Assembly: GCA_913062645.1 (NCBI GenBank)
Contig: CAJXVW010000002.1
Span: 124,001-188,000, forward strand
DNA length: 64,000 nt
Direction: 5' to 3'
DNA from: an uncultured Mycoplasmatota bacterium
GTDB lineage: Bacteria > Bacillota_I > Bacilli_A > Izemoplasmatales > Izemoplasmataceae
How positions within the stretch are numbered: the first letter of the stretch is position 1; each line of letters begins with the position of its first letter. Made by a program: the position numbers and the translations under genes. This document shows, piece by piece, positions 52,643-61,445 of this stretch. The notes below the pieces were generated by a model that saw nothing but the letters and a program-made list of their open reading frames with translations, did no database searches and was not told the DNA's origin.

Positions 52643-53830
52643 TTATTTCAATTCCTTGATCTTAATCCTTCCATCTATTGACATTCTATGATACAAACCT
52701 CTTGGTTTGTTAAAGCCAATCTCATACTCGTAAATCAAATCGTGAAGCCTATCGATGTTTTCTGAAGCTCTATCAATATTACCAAAATTGGAATAATAGA
52801 GAACAATGCTCGTGTTACTTAAAGCAATATTGCATTTATTGAAAATAGCATAAAAGTATGAATAGTCTTGATAATTTAGAGAATGTCCATAAATAATGAT
52901 TTCCTCAATATCATCATAATTTATTTGCCCTGTGAAAATATCTGGATCATTAGATAAAATATTATCTAGTATTGACAATCTGTAGGTTTTTGTAAATTTG
53001 TAAACAGGATTTTTAGGCGTCATATCAAAAGAATCAATTCCAAATATTATTTCATCATATTTTCCCAAAAAGGTTCCATGGATATTTTGAAAATGTCTAA
53101 AATTATATCCATTTGTTTGGCCAAGACGCGTGTAGTTAAAAGACAATATATTGACGTTCTGTAGTACTGCATGAAGTTTACTAACTCTATCTTCATATTG
53201 GGTATCATTTTCGTGCTTAATACCAAGTAATTGCGAATAAGTTTCATTGGCGATTACATGAGTAGTATTATCTAGGTTATATATTGACTTTAAATACTCA
53301 ATAAACTTGAGCTCAATTTGATGAAGATCTTCGTTAATCTTATTCAATATATCCTTGGTGTCATTTAAAATAATATTAAACTTATTGAGTATGTTTGTAT
53401 GAGTAAAAGAACAAATATCTCTCATATTATTTCCTCTATGTAAAATCCACAAGAACTTAAGTGTCGGAGTATTGTAATATATATCTTGCTTAATTGTATC
53501 TCGTAACTGATCTGTATAAGTTCTGATATTCTTTAGGATGTCATTTAAGTTGATAGAATACTCCATATCTGGCTTGTACAGTAATGCTGCAATAATACTC
53601 TCAATATCCTTCCATAGAAATGACTTCTCTTCATCATGATAAGATAGCAGCAAAGCCCAAATAATATTCACTCTTTTATTCCCCTGTAAATACTTACCAT
53701 TATCAAATAAATAGTTAAACTCTCTATTGTATTGACTATCCTTCAACAAAAACTTGAAAAAGTCATCATAAGTCGATTTCAAACCACAGTGCAAATCAAA
53801 TCCATTCCCAATAATTATTAATCTTGACAC
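52643..53830 (-). CDS. AbiH-family abortive infection protein
   Basis: 395 residues from GTG 53830 (GGGAG upstream). The N-terminus MSRLIIIGNGFDLHCGLKSTY and continuation DDFFKFL are the AbiH signature (nucleotide-binding-like GNGFD loop). A conserved YGHSLNYQDYSYF occurs in the C-terminal half, recalling a SIR2-like or Rossmann-type core. Lactococcal AbiH blocks phage infection by an unknown route. It is a stand-alone gene between the regulator and the DUF2971 pair. Confidence 0.88.
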   Translation of the reverse strand: MSRLIIIGNGFDLHCGLKSTYDDFFKFLLKDSQYNREFNYLFDNGKYLQGNKRVNIIWALLLSYHDEEKSFLWKDIESIIAALLYKPDMEYSINLNDILKNIRTYTDQLRDTIKQDIYYNTPTLKFLWILHRGNNMRDICSFTHTNILNKFNIILNDTKDILNKINEDLHQIELKFIEYLKSIYNLDNTTHVIANETYSQLLGIKHENDTQYEDRVSKLHAVLQNVNILSFNYTRLGQTNGYNFRHFQNIHGTFLGKYDEIIFGIDSFDMTPKNPVYKFTKTYRLSILDNILSNDPDIFTGQINYDDIEEIIIYGHSLNYQDYSYFYAIFNKCNIALSNTSIVLYYSNFGNIDRASENIDRLHDLIYEYEIGFNKPRGLYHRMSIDGRIKIKELK

Positions 53831-53912
53831 ATTGTCAACTCCCAACTATATCAACTTTTTCCTAGTTTATAACAAAATTGAAATCAGTTTTCATAGCTAC
53901 TAGGATTTAAAT

Positions 53913-54794
53913 TTATTGTATTTTGAACTTTCTAAATTTGTTGTTCATATATCTCATTTGCTTGATTTCAATTCCTTGTTTATTGCATATTTCAATTATT
54001 CTCTCCCTATCTGCTTCGTCTATATGAGATCCTAAAATCACTTCTTTAGGTTTTATCATAAGTTTATGTCCAGGAACCTTTCTTGTTGTTAGTTTAATAG
54101 ATCGGAATTCCTTTTCATATGACCAATCAGTATGCTTAGTAGCAAGTTTATCTTGTATAAACTTATACAATGTAGTTTCATCCCATTTCAAATTGTATTG
54201 CTCTTTGTATTCTTCAGGCGTCATTGAATCTGAATAGTTTTGCTTATAATCAACATAATTCTTCATTCCTTCAATGAATAAGTTCGTCATATTATGACTA
54301 TTATCGTTGTAAAGTACACTTAAAGAATAATCGTTGCTTCTAATCAACTCATCTTTTGAATACCCAATAACAATACCCTTGTTATAATTTGAATAGAAAG
54401 ACCACATGGGTTCAATATTGTACGAGTATGAAAAACAGCCGATAACAGTATTATCTGAATATTTATAAAGAAACTTTAAATTAAAATCAGCCAAAAAAGC
54501 TGCTATACATTGATGGCTACTCATTTTACTAACATCAACTGTTCCATCACTACCATAAGTACTTTCCAAAATTTTCCTACCTTCCAGAATTATTCCCTTT
54601 TTTATTTCTTCATACTTGTTATTAAGCAACTCTTTTATAATGTAGTCTAAATCCATGTATGAATGAAACTCAAACTTATCATTTAATACTTGAGAGTTTG
54701 ACATCCAGACATAATTATTCTCAAGCGAGTCGAATGTTTTATCATTACACTCACGATACTTATATACTAATAGATTATCACTATTTCCATCCAT
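53913..54794 (-). CDS. DUF2971 family protein
   Basis: 293 residues, ATG behind AAGGAGG. The family signatures are N-terminal YKYRECNDKTFDSLENNYVWMSN..LNDKFEF, the centre IGCFSYSYNIEPMWSFYSNYNKGIVIGY, and DWSYEKEFRSIKL near the C-terminus. DUF2971 proteins are cytoplasmic, biochemically uncharacterised and frequent in mobile and defence regions. One base separates it from the 2TM gene upstream, implying a two-protein unit. Confidence 0.88.
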   Translation of the reverse strand: MDGNSDNLLVYKYRECNDKTFDSLENNYVWMSNSQVLNDKFEFHSYMDLDYIIKELLNNKYEEIKKGIILEGRKILESTYGSDGTVDVSKMSSHQCIAAFLADFNLKFLYKYSDNTVIGCFSYSYNIEPMWSFYSNYNKGIVIGYSKDELIRSNDYSLSVLYNDNSHNMTNLFIEGMKNYVDYKQNYSDSMTPEEYKEQYNLKWDETTLYKFIQDKLATKHTDWSYEKEFRSIKLTTRKVPGHKLMIKPKEVILGSHIDEADRERIIEICNKQGIEIKQMRYMNNKFRKFKIQ

Positions 54795-54795
54795 A

Positions 54796-55386
54796 TTAAT
54801 CCTCCTTAATTACTTTAGATTGAATTCTATTATGTAATTTCTCGTGTTTATTATGGAGAATAATATTAACTGTAATAAGAATCAATAATAAAATAAAAAC
54901 TATAGTTAGTTGTACCCAATACTTAGGTGTTGTTTCATTTATGAAAGTAAAAACCCCCAAAGCTAAACTGCCAAAGCCAAATAACCAATTCAGATACACT
55001 TCCTTTTTTGATATTGATATTTGGTTGATATCTTCCTTAATTAGTTCATACTCAAATCTATAGTAATTAATGGGAAGACATTTCTCTAACTCACCCATAA
55101 TTGTGTAATAAACAAAATTATGTATCATATAAGTTCTAATCGATATTTGCCATATAACAGTGATTATATACATGAAAACAGAGATGCCTATCATAAATTC
55201 ATAAGATATATTAGTCACTTCTCCTAAAATTCCATATATTGATAGAATCGTAGTTAGAACTCCAATAAAAAAACCATTGATGCTAATCCGTCTTTTTGTA
55301 GTATTCTCAATAATGTTTGCAATATTACTAAACTGTGATTGAAACATACCATCCATATTTTTATTTGAATCATTAATTAATTTCAT
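54796..55386 (-). CDS. Two- to four-TM SLATT-like membrane protein
   Basis: 196 residues from ATG 55386 with AAGGAGG at perfect spacing; nine codons upstream are open but not needed. A soluble N-terminus (~1-40) is followed by two hydrophobic hairpins (INGFFIGVLTTILSIYG..FMIGISVFMYIITVIW; LFGFGSLALGVFTFI..VQLTIVFILLLILITVNIIL) with a helical segment between. The layout recalls SLATT pore-forming effectors of nucleotide-signalling defence systems, but the match is by shape. It is coupled to the DUF2971 gene. Confidence 0.7.
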   Translation of the reverse strand: MKLINDSNKNMDGMFQSQFSNIANIIENTTKRRISINGFFIGVLTTILSIYGILGEVTNISYEFMIGISVFMYIITVIWQISIRTYMIHNFVYYTIMGELEKCLPINYYRFEYELIKEDINQISISKKEVYLNWLFGFGSLALGVFTFINETTPKYWVQLTIVFILLLILITVNIILHNKHEKLHNRIQSKVIKED

Positions 55387-55500
55387 ATTTTCCTCCTTAA
55401 AAGCAGCCCTCAAAAGAGGACTATATAGTTTTCCCCTTACGGTTTCTAAATTATATTATACTACTATCTTAATAAATTTTATAGGTCATATAAGAACCCA

Positions 55501-55524
55501 AATTAAAAAGCCCAAAAGGGCTTT
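55501..55524 (-). terminator. Small leftward terminator
   Basis: AAAGCCC-TTTT-GGGCTTT followed by TTAATT, between the Cap4/ATPase pair and the SLATT-like gene. Confidence 0.6.
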
Positions 55525-55589
55525 GTTATGCTGTTCATATTATAAGTTGCAATTATTTGTGATACGGTTCAGTGTAACGCAGTTCGGGG

Positions 55590-55621
55590 AAAAAACAAAG
55601 GTTGGATTTTTACATCCAACC
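55590..55621 (-). terminator. Terminator of the Cap4/ATPase pair
   Basis: Leftward GGTTGGAT-GTAAAA-ATCCAACC followed by TTTGTTTTTT, 8 bp after the ATPase stop. Confidence 0.88.
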
Positions 55622-55629
55622 ATTTTAAT

Positions 55630-57093
55630 CTATACGATTTTATAAATATCTTGATAAATTTTCGAATTATTATCAAACTCAAACACTTTGAAATCCAATA
55701 TGTCGTAATTATAAATAGAAGCAATAAATACCTGATGATCTCTAAAATCCTCTTTTATCAAGTTTAGCATCAAGTCAACATTAAATGCAGATACTTCATT
55801 ATTACGTGGAGAATCAATAATGATTGGTAAGTAAATGTTCATAGATTTTGCGATAAACTTCAAATAAGCGAGTCTATAGGCTAAAGCTATTTTGCTTTTT
55901 ATAGCCCCCGAGTATATTGAGAGATTCTGTTTAAATATATTCTTTGAACTATCATCAAGTGAAGAAGCTACATTTAGTTTATTAGCAAAATAATACACTC
56001 TTTCAAATAGTTCTTGAGAAAAATCACTTTTTAAGGATATTCTCTGGCTTTTCTCTTCTTCAAGTTCTTTAAGTTCTTTCTTATATTGTTTCTCTAAATT
56101 TGAAATACGTTCAACGCTTAAATTGTTGTCAACAAAAAACGTCGAAACAAGGCTTGATAGGTCAGGTGTGTTGATTGGCAGTTCGATACTTTCTAACTCC
56201 TGATCAAGAATTTTCAAATCATTTTGTAAAATATTCAATTCTAAGTTCAGTGCCTTAATTGAATATTTCAAATATTCTTGGTTATCTTCATAATCCACCA
56301 AATTAGATTTATTAACAGGGATTCTCTCTCCATCTTTCGTTTCGATAGATAGATGAAGTTCCTCAATACTATTAATAAATGAGTTATTATTTCTGTATGA
56401 CTTCTCTATTCTTCTAACTTCATTTTTCTTTTGATTAATTCTGAATTGCAATAATCCTCTTTCTTTTCTTAACTCGGACACTTTAGTTTCTTCATTAAAG
56501 AGACTATTTTCACTTTTTTCTTGTCTGAAATAACTACTAGTAGATTTAATTACTCTAAGTGTACGCAAATGTTCGTGAATCTTTCCAATCTTATTTTGCA
56601 GATCATGAATGTCAGAACCTGAAATACCCGCCATTAATTCCATTGCGTCAAACTTATTTGTTTTACCAATTACAGTACCTTTTACAAACCAACTCCAACC
56701 ATTATCCTGATCTATATAGAAAACACCCAGGATATTATTCAATACATTCGGTTCTTCTATTCCAAAAACCATAGAGTGAAGACTATTTCTTTCTTTAGGC
56801 AGATGTATTGTCTTTTTAAACTCAGCTATTTGTAATATTATTTTAGCGAAACTGCTTCTTTTCAAGACAATTGTTGAATCTGCATTAGACATCTCAAGTA
56901 TTGTCTCAATATTTTTGAATCTATATCCTCTAGTACTACTAACGTTAAATCCTAAGCTGTAAAGCAATATTCTTAGAAATGTTGTTTTACCTGCAGTATT
57001 TACTTCTTTACTAAAAAAGAGATTGTTTTTATCAAATCGATACTCAAAATGATTAAATCCATCGATAATTTTTAATGAATTAAACTTTATCAT
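55630..57093 (-). CDS. SMC/AAA-like ATPase with degenerate Walker A (LmuB-like)
   Basis: 487 residues, ATG behind AAGGAGG, overlapping the nuclease gene by 14 bp. The nucleotide loop reads SKEVNTAGKTTF (28-39), where the first Gly of Walker A is missing. A central coiled coil (~190-350) precedes an ABC-like C-terminal half with LPIIIDSPRNNEVS as Walker B, in which Ser stands in the usual Glu position. Such DSP-type Walker B motifs occur in the coiled-coil ATPases of Lamassu, ABC-3C and RloC-like systems. It probably senses phage DNA or replication intermediates and releases the nuclease encoded upstream. Confidence 0.8.
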   Translation of the reverse strand: MIKFNSLKIIDGFNHFEYRFDKNNLFFSKEVNTAGKTTFLRILLYSLGFNVSSTRGYRFKNIETILEMSNADSTIVLKRSSFAKIILQIAEFKKTIHLPKERNSLHSMVFGIEEPNVLNNILGVFYIDQDNGWSWFVKGTVIGKTNKFDAMELMAGISGSDIHDLQNKIGKIHEHLRTLRVIKSTSSYFRQEKSENSLFNEETKVSELRKERGLLQFRINQKKNEVRRIEKSYRNNNSFINSIEELHLSIETKDGERIPVNKSNLVDYEDNQEYLKYSIKALNLELNILQNDLKILDQELESIELPINTPDLSSLVSTFFVDNNLSVERISNLEKQYKKELKELEEEKSQRISLKSDFSQELFERVYYFANKLNVASSLDDSSKNIFKQNLSIYSGAIKSKIALAYRLAYLKFIAKSMNIYLPIIIDSPRNNEVSAFNVDLMLNLIKEDFRDHQVFIASIYNYDILDFKVFEFDNNSKIYQDIYKIV

Positions 57094-58102
57094 AATTTAG
57101 TACCTCCTTGATTCTTTTTAAATGATGTCTTTTCTGGATTATCTTATAAACAAAAATATTTGCTGTTACTTCACCGAAATCTTCTTCGATTACATCGTCC
57201 AGATACTTGGAAGCAAAATCTTTCGTGTAGTGTTTTGTGAACTCTGCATCTCTTTCGAAACCTCTTAATGATGGGTTATCTTGTATAAACTCAGTATACT
57301 TTGTGATGACTTCTATAATAACCTTATAGTCTGATAGAATTGTATCATGTATTCGATCATAATCGATTTGAATAGTGTTCAAAACATCATACTCATTTGC
57401 CTGACTTTCCAATTTATCAAGCAGTTTTTCAAGATCTGAAAAACTAAGATTTTCTCGTAATACTGCAGAGACAATACTCCAAACAAAGTCGGACTTTGGA
57501 AATCCTGCCTTATTCCCTTTTTGACTGGCTAAGAAAAACATTTTGCGATGCCACTCATTCATCATTTCTTTGGCAACACCATTAGAATGTGGCACCCGAA
57601 TCTCATCTAGGATGTTCCTTATTTGATTAATCATTTCCTGTGCTTTTTCGTCTTCTGTTTCCCCATCAAATGGAATGTTCCTTATAATTAGCTTGTTTAC
57701 ATCTCTAAGATTAGTTTTCGTTCTTATTTTTGTTTTTATGCTTTCATCCAAATCACTATAACCTTTACTACTATTATGTAAAAATAGGTTCATTGTATTG
57801 ACGGGAAAGTAAATATTGGTTGAATAAATCAGTTCTGTATACTTGTCACTATTCTTGTTATGAAGAGAATTCAACCCATCTATAAAATGCGAATTATGCG
57901 ATGGTTTTCTTTGTGAAGGAGTCTGACTTACTTTCGACTGTATTAACTTTACTCCATTTTCAGACTCAAGCTCAATATCCTCATGTAACTCAACATTAAT
58001 GAGTTTCATTTCTTTCAAATACTTAAATGCATACCATATACTTTGACAAATTTGTCCATCCCATCCATTTGCACCAGCTGATGCATTATTAATGTTATCC
58101 AT
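57080..58102 (-). CDS. Cap4/DUF4297-like dsDNA endonuclease (LmuA-like effector)
   Basis: 340 residues from ATG 58102 (GAGGTG at 9 bp). The N-terminal nuclease core is GWDGQICQSIWYAFKYLKEM, then VELHEDIEL (E41-D42) and KLIQSKVSQ (Q55, K57), the E-D...Q-x-K pattern of Cap4/DUF4297 restriction-type nucleases. The remaining ~270 residues are helical, without membrane segment or SAVED domain, so nucleotide activation is not evident. Pairing with an SMC-like ATPase makes it Lamassu- or ABC-3C-like; a middle component is absent. Confidence 0.78.
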   Translation of the reverse strand: MDNINNASAGANGWDGQICQSIWYAFKYLKEMKLINVELHEDIELESENGVKLIQSKVSQTPSQRKPSHNSHFIDGLNSLHNKNSDKYTELIYSTNIYFPVNTMNLFLHNSSKGYSDLDESIKTKIRTKTNLRDVNKLIIRNIPFDGETEDEKAQEMINQIRNILDEIRVPHSNGVAKEMMNEWHRKMFFLASQKGNKAGFPKSDFVWSIVSAVLRENLSFSDLEKLLDKLESQANEYDVLNTIQIDYDRIHDTILSDYKVIIEVITKYTEFIQDNPSLRGFERDAEFTKHYTKDFASKYLDDVIEEDFGEVTANIFVYKIIQKRHHLKRIKEVLNYDKV

Positions 58103-58193
58103 GATCTTCACACCTCACCCATAAAAAATAATATGTTAATATCGTATCATAATAAATTATAACATATTCTCATAATAGATAAAAAGACAAGAT

Positions 58194-59447
58194 TTACTTG
58201 TCTTGATTATTATTCCTTTTTTCCAATGCAATCATTTTTAAATAGTCTTTATATGTATATGAGTTTGATGAAATCACAAAATCTAATCCGTTAACAGTCA
58301 CATATTGTAAACCAAATTCATCTACTTGATTACACAATTTAGTATTTGATAATAAAGTTAGTTGATAAACGATATAGTTTTTGCATGAAATCTCGTCTAA
58401 GAAATTCAGTAAATCTATAAATGAATCCAACGTCTCCCCAGGTAAGCCACGAATTACTGATACCTCATACTTAATGTTCAAATCATTCAACTTATGAATT
58501 ATTGTTTGAACTACAGACAAATCATTTACTCTTTCAATACTTCTGAGTGTCTTACCATTGATTGATTGAAGACCAAATTCTAACACCACATTTAATTTGC
58601 TCAACATATCAATTAGCATTTTATCCCTTATCATCTCATTGTTTAGCACTTCAAACTTCGCTTGAATACTCAATGTAGGTTTGAAATTAATTTCAATCAG
58701 GTACATCAACAGAGATTTGTAATTCTTCAATGTAAATATTGGATCTATTATATTCACTTTCTCTACACCAACTTGATCCAAATATTTCAGTTCAACCTTA
58801 ATTTTGTCTAGATTATGCTTAGTGATTTTGCGATGGTCGTTACCTTTATATGAACAGAAAGAGCAGTTATAAGGGCACCCTCTCTTGGTTTCTAAACTAA
58901 CAGTGCTTCCTTTTTTCACATCGATAATATGATTCGAGTAAATTTTCGGAATATCATTATTATTAACGTCTATGCTAACTACCTTTGATTGTATTTCGTT
59001 ATTAATAAGTTTATATAATGCCTCTTCAGCAAAACCAATAATAAAATGATCGACTTGTGAGTATGAAATTTGCAATCTGTTGATGTTCATAGAATTAACC
59101 TCATACCCACCACAAATAATCTTCGCAAAACTAGATGCATCCTCTATTAGTATGAGCAGATTATTCATATAACTCATAGACCAAGCATACATCCCAACAC
59201 ATATGTAATCATATTCTGAAGAAAGTTGTTCTGTAAGTTGTTGCATTTGTGAAAAATATATTGAATCTGATTCATTCATATTGAACGAAAACACATCAAT
59301 ATTTATTAACTTCATCTTGTTTTTTAAGTACGATTCTAGTGTGGCTACTGCTACACTTTTTTTCGGCTTATTTGTAAAATGATAATCGAACGTAATAAAT
59401 AATACATCGACTACACTATCTTTCTTTTTATTTCTTTCAAGCGTCAA
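58194..59447 (-). CDS. Cobalamin-type radical SAM protein in a defence cluster
   Basis: 417 residues from TTG 59447. Residues ~13-150 form a B12-binding-like Rossmann fold (VLFITFDY..., YICVGMYAWSMS, IICGGYEVN) without the DxHxxG cobalamin ligand. The radical SAM core follows, with the iron-sulfur site C191-x3-C195-x2-C198 (RGCPYNCSFCSY) and later strands VVLEFGLQSINGKTLRSIERV and EVSVIRGLPGETLDSFI. The reaction is unknown. The same frame stays open ~61 codons further upstream with Cys-rich sequence, and the ribosome-binding site AAGGAGG lies at 59634-59640, so the true start may be upstream. It is the third gene after two OLD-family ATPases. Confidence 0.85.
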   Translation of the reverse strand: MTLERNKKKDSVVDVLFITFDYHFTNKPKKSVAVATLESYLKNKMKLINIDVFSFNMNESDSIYFSQMQQLTEQLSSEYDYICVGMYAWSMSYMNNLLILIEDASSFAKIICGGYEVNSMNINRLQISYSQVDHFIIGFAEEALYKLINNEIQSKVVSIDVNNNDIPKIYSNHIIDVKKGSTVSLETKRGCPYNCSFCSYKGNDHRKITKHNLDKIKVELKYLDQVGVEKVNIIDPIFTLKNYKSLLMYLIEINFKPTLSIQAKFEVLNNEMIRDKMLIDMLSKLNVVLEFGLQSINGKTLRSIERVNDLSVVQTIIHKLNDLNIKYEVSVIRGLPGETLDSFIDLLNFLDEISCKNYIVYQLTLLSNTKLCNQVDEFGLQYVTVNGLDFVISSNSYTYKDYLKMIALEKRNNNQDK

Positions 59448-59638
59448 AAAATTGACAGCTCTTACTTTTTGCTGATTACCGTTATTACCACTTACAAACT
59501 CTTCAATCGTCCATCCATACTTACTACACTCATTATTATATTGCTCATATCTTATTTCTTTACCAGAATAATCTTGACAATAAGATTTTCTACCACATGT
59601 TCGTTCCCATACATCTTTTTTGTTGAATCTATACCTCC

Positions 59639-61429
59639 TTAATCAAGCCTCATTCTATTCACTATAATGTTTAGTTTCTCAATTAGTCCTTCAGATAATT
59701 CACCATCGTTTTCGAAATGTTTCTTCATCTTTGTAACATCCATTTTGTTATCTCCATTATGAATCTCTGTCAGATTCAGAACATCCTCTTCAGAAAGATA
59801 TGATTCTATTTCCTGAATGTCCTCATTTCCAGCAACATGTATTACATCGCTATATTGCTCATACTTATTACCAAGTGCTCTTTTAATATTTTTGACTTTG
59901 TCATAATCTACCAATGCAACAAAATCCAATCCAAGATTCACACAAATTCCGATCATCTGAGTTATACCTTCTCCTGCACATTGAATTAAGTTATATCTAT
60001 CTAAATCTTTTTCAGTGTACTTGTTGATATAGTATTCTAATAACATCTGATCGGTTTTACCTTCTACTAAAATCATCTTCTTCAAAGACATTATTAGTAA
60101 TTTACCAACAGTTATTCTAGTTGCCTCTTCAATATTAGACAAATCCATTGGTTCAACAGTAATCTCATCATCGATACTAGTTCTCAAAACTTTGGAATCA
60201 TGTCTTAAAACAACTAAATGTGACATGTGTGTTGTATAAATTATTTGATATTCTTCATCGATTAGAAGTTCAAATACTTCAAATAATCTTCTTTGTATTG
60301 ATGGATTCAAATACATTCCGGGTTCATCAATAAATAGCAACTTACTTTCTTGTTCAGATACTCTTTTTGCTAGATACACAACCCACTTTTCTCCATCTGA
60401 AAGAGAATCATAACTAGCATCCACAATTGGAACACCCAATATCCCAACAATTTTCTTACCTAGATCATTGAGTTCAATTTTATCTCTTTGTCTAGCATTT
60501 ATAAAACTACTCGAAATTATGTTTGATTTTGTCAAGTAATTCAAACAATTTTTTTCAATATCTTGTAAAAGTTCATTGTACTTGTCAATTGCTTCGGATA
60601 TATTTTTCTCTTTGTCATCTAAAATATCTAATTCATTCTTAATTTGCTTCTTTTTACCTCTCATAAACTGTTTTAGATACTCAATCTTCTCTTTTAGTTT
60701 ATAATAATAATCTTTCATTCCTTCTAAATCGTACTTGTATCCGTCAGCTTCAATAGTCAAATCCTTTACTGAATCATAGAATGTAAGAAACTCTTTTTCT
60801 TCCATAAAACTAATATCAAATATATTTCTGTCGACATATTTATTGAAGTTAAAATCCATAAAAGGCGTTGTATCAGATTGATGCAAATTAGTCTCATTTT
60901 CAATAAACTCACTGAACCTGTTAATTTCTTCATCAAGTACATCTCTATCAAAGAAAATAATTGGTCTTCCATATACATCTGCATCCCAAACTTCAGACGG
61001 TATACCTTTTAGTTCACTATCGATTTCTAATAACATTGCATGAACTTTCTTTTGAAATGCATAGAAATACTTTATATCCACATTTAGGTACTTAATGATT
61101 TCTTCAAGGTATTCCTCGTGACCTTCCAGAATAAATTCATTATGATTCCAATTCTCACCATCAAAATGGAATGTAGCGGTTAATAGTGTGTTCATTTCAT
61201 CTTGTAGAAAATCCAAATCACTCACATCAACTGAAAATACGTATGAATTGCTCGTTCTATAATCGTTAATTATACCCTTACTATATCTACCTGAAATTCC
61301 CTCTAGCAATGTTGTTTTACCACTTGCATTATCACCGATAATACATGTTAACTTCTCAGATAAGTTTACGGTTTGATTTACTATTTTTTTATAATCTCTA
61401 ACTATTACGTTCTTAAGTTTGATATCCAT
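59639..61429 (-). CDS. OLD-family ATPase with intact TOPRIM domain
   Basis: 596 residues, ATG behind AGGAGG. The ABC-type ATPase has Walker A IGDNASGKTT (31-40), a coiled coil (~235-300), signature SLSDGEKWVVYLAKR, Walker B LLFIDEPGMYL and an H-loop TTHMSHL. The C-terminal TOPRIM nuclease domain has E456 (ILVEGKTDQMLLEYY) and the D508-x-D510 pair (ALVDYDK). This is the OLD/GajA architecture: ATP-regulated DNA nicking or cutting. No GajB-like helicase follows; instead a paralogous ATPase precedes it by 16 bp and a radical SAM gene follows. Confidence 0.92.
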   Translation of the reverse strand: MDIKLKNVIVRDYKKIVNQTVNLSEKLTCIIGDNASGKTTLLEGISGRYSKGIINDYRTSNSYVFSVDVSDLDFLQDEMNTLLTATFHFDGENWNHNEFILEGHEEYLEEIIKYLNVDIKYFYAFQKKVHAMLLEIDSELKGIPSEVWDADVYGRPIIFFDRDVLDEEINRFSEFIENETNLHQSDTTPFMDFNFNKYVDRNIFDISFMEEKEFLTFYDSVKDLTIEADGYKYDLEGMKDYYYKLKEKIEYLKQFMRGKKKQIKNELDILDDKEKNISEAIDKYNELLQDIEKNCLNYLTKSNIISSSFINARQRDKIELNDLGKKIVGILGVPIVDASYDSLSDGEKWVVYLAKRVSEQESKLLFIDEPGMYLNPSIQRRLFEVFELLIDEEYQIIYTTHMSHLVVLRHDSKVLRTSIDDEITVEPMDLSNIEEATRITVGKLLIMSLKKMILVEGKTDQMLLEYYINKYTEKDLDRYNLIQCAGEGITQMIGICVNLGLDFVALVDYDKVKNIKRALGNKYEQYSDVIHVAGNEDIQEIESYLSEEDVLNLTEIHNGDNKMDVTKMKKHFENDGELSEGLIEKLNIIVNRMRLD

Positions 61430-61445
61430 TTAGTCCTCCTCCCCA

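Noticed and set aside
57080-58102. CBASS Cap4 effector
   Set aside because: Nuclease motif is Cap4-like but no SAVED domain or CD-NTase gene is present.
59639-61429. GajA of a Gabija system
   Set aside because: The architecture fits, but no UvrD-like GajB gene is next to it; the neighbours are another ATPase and a radical SAM protein.
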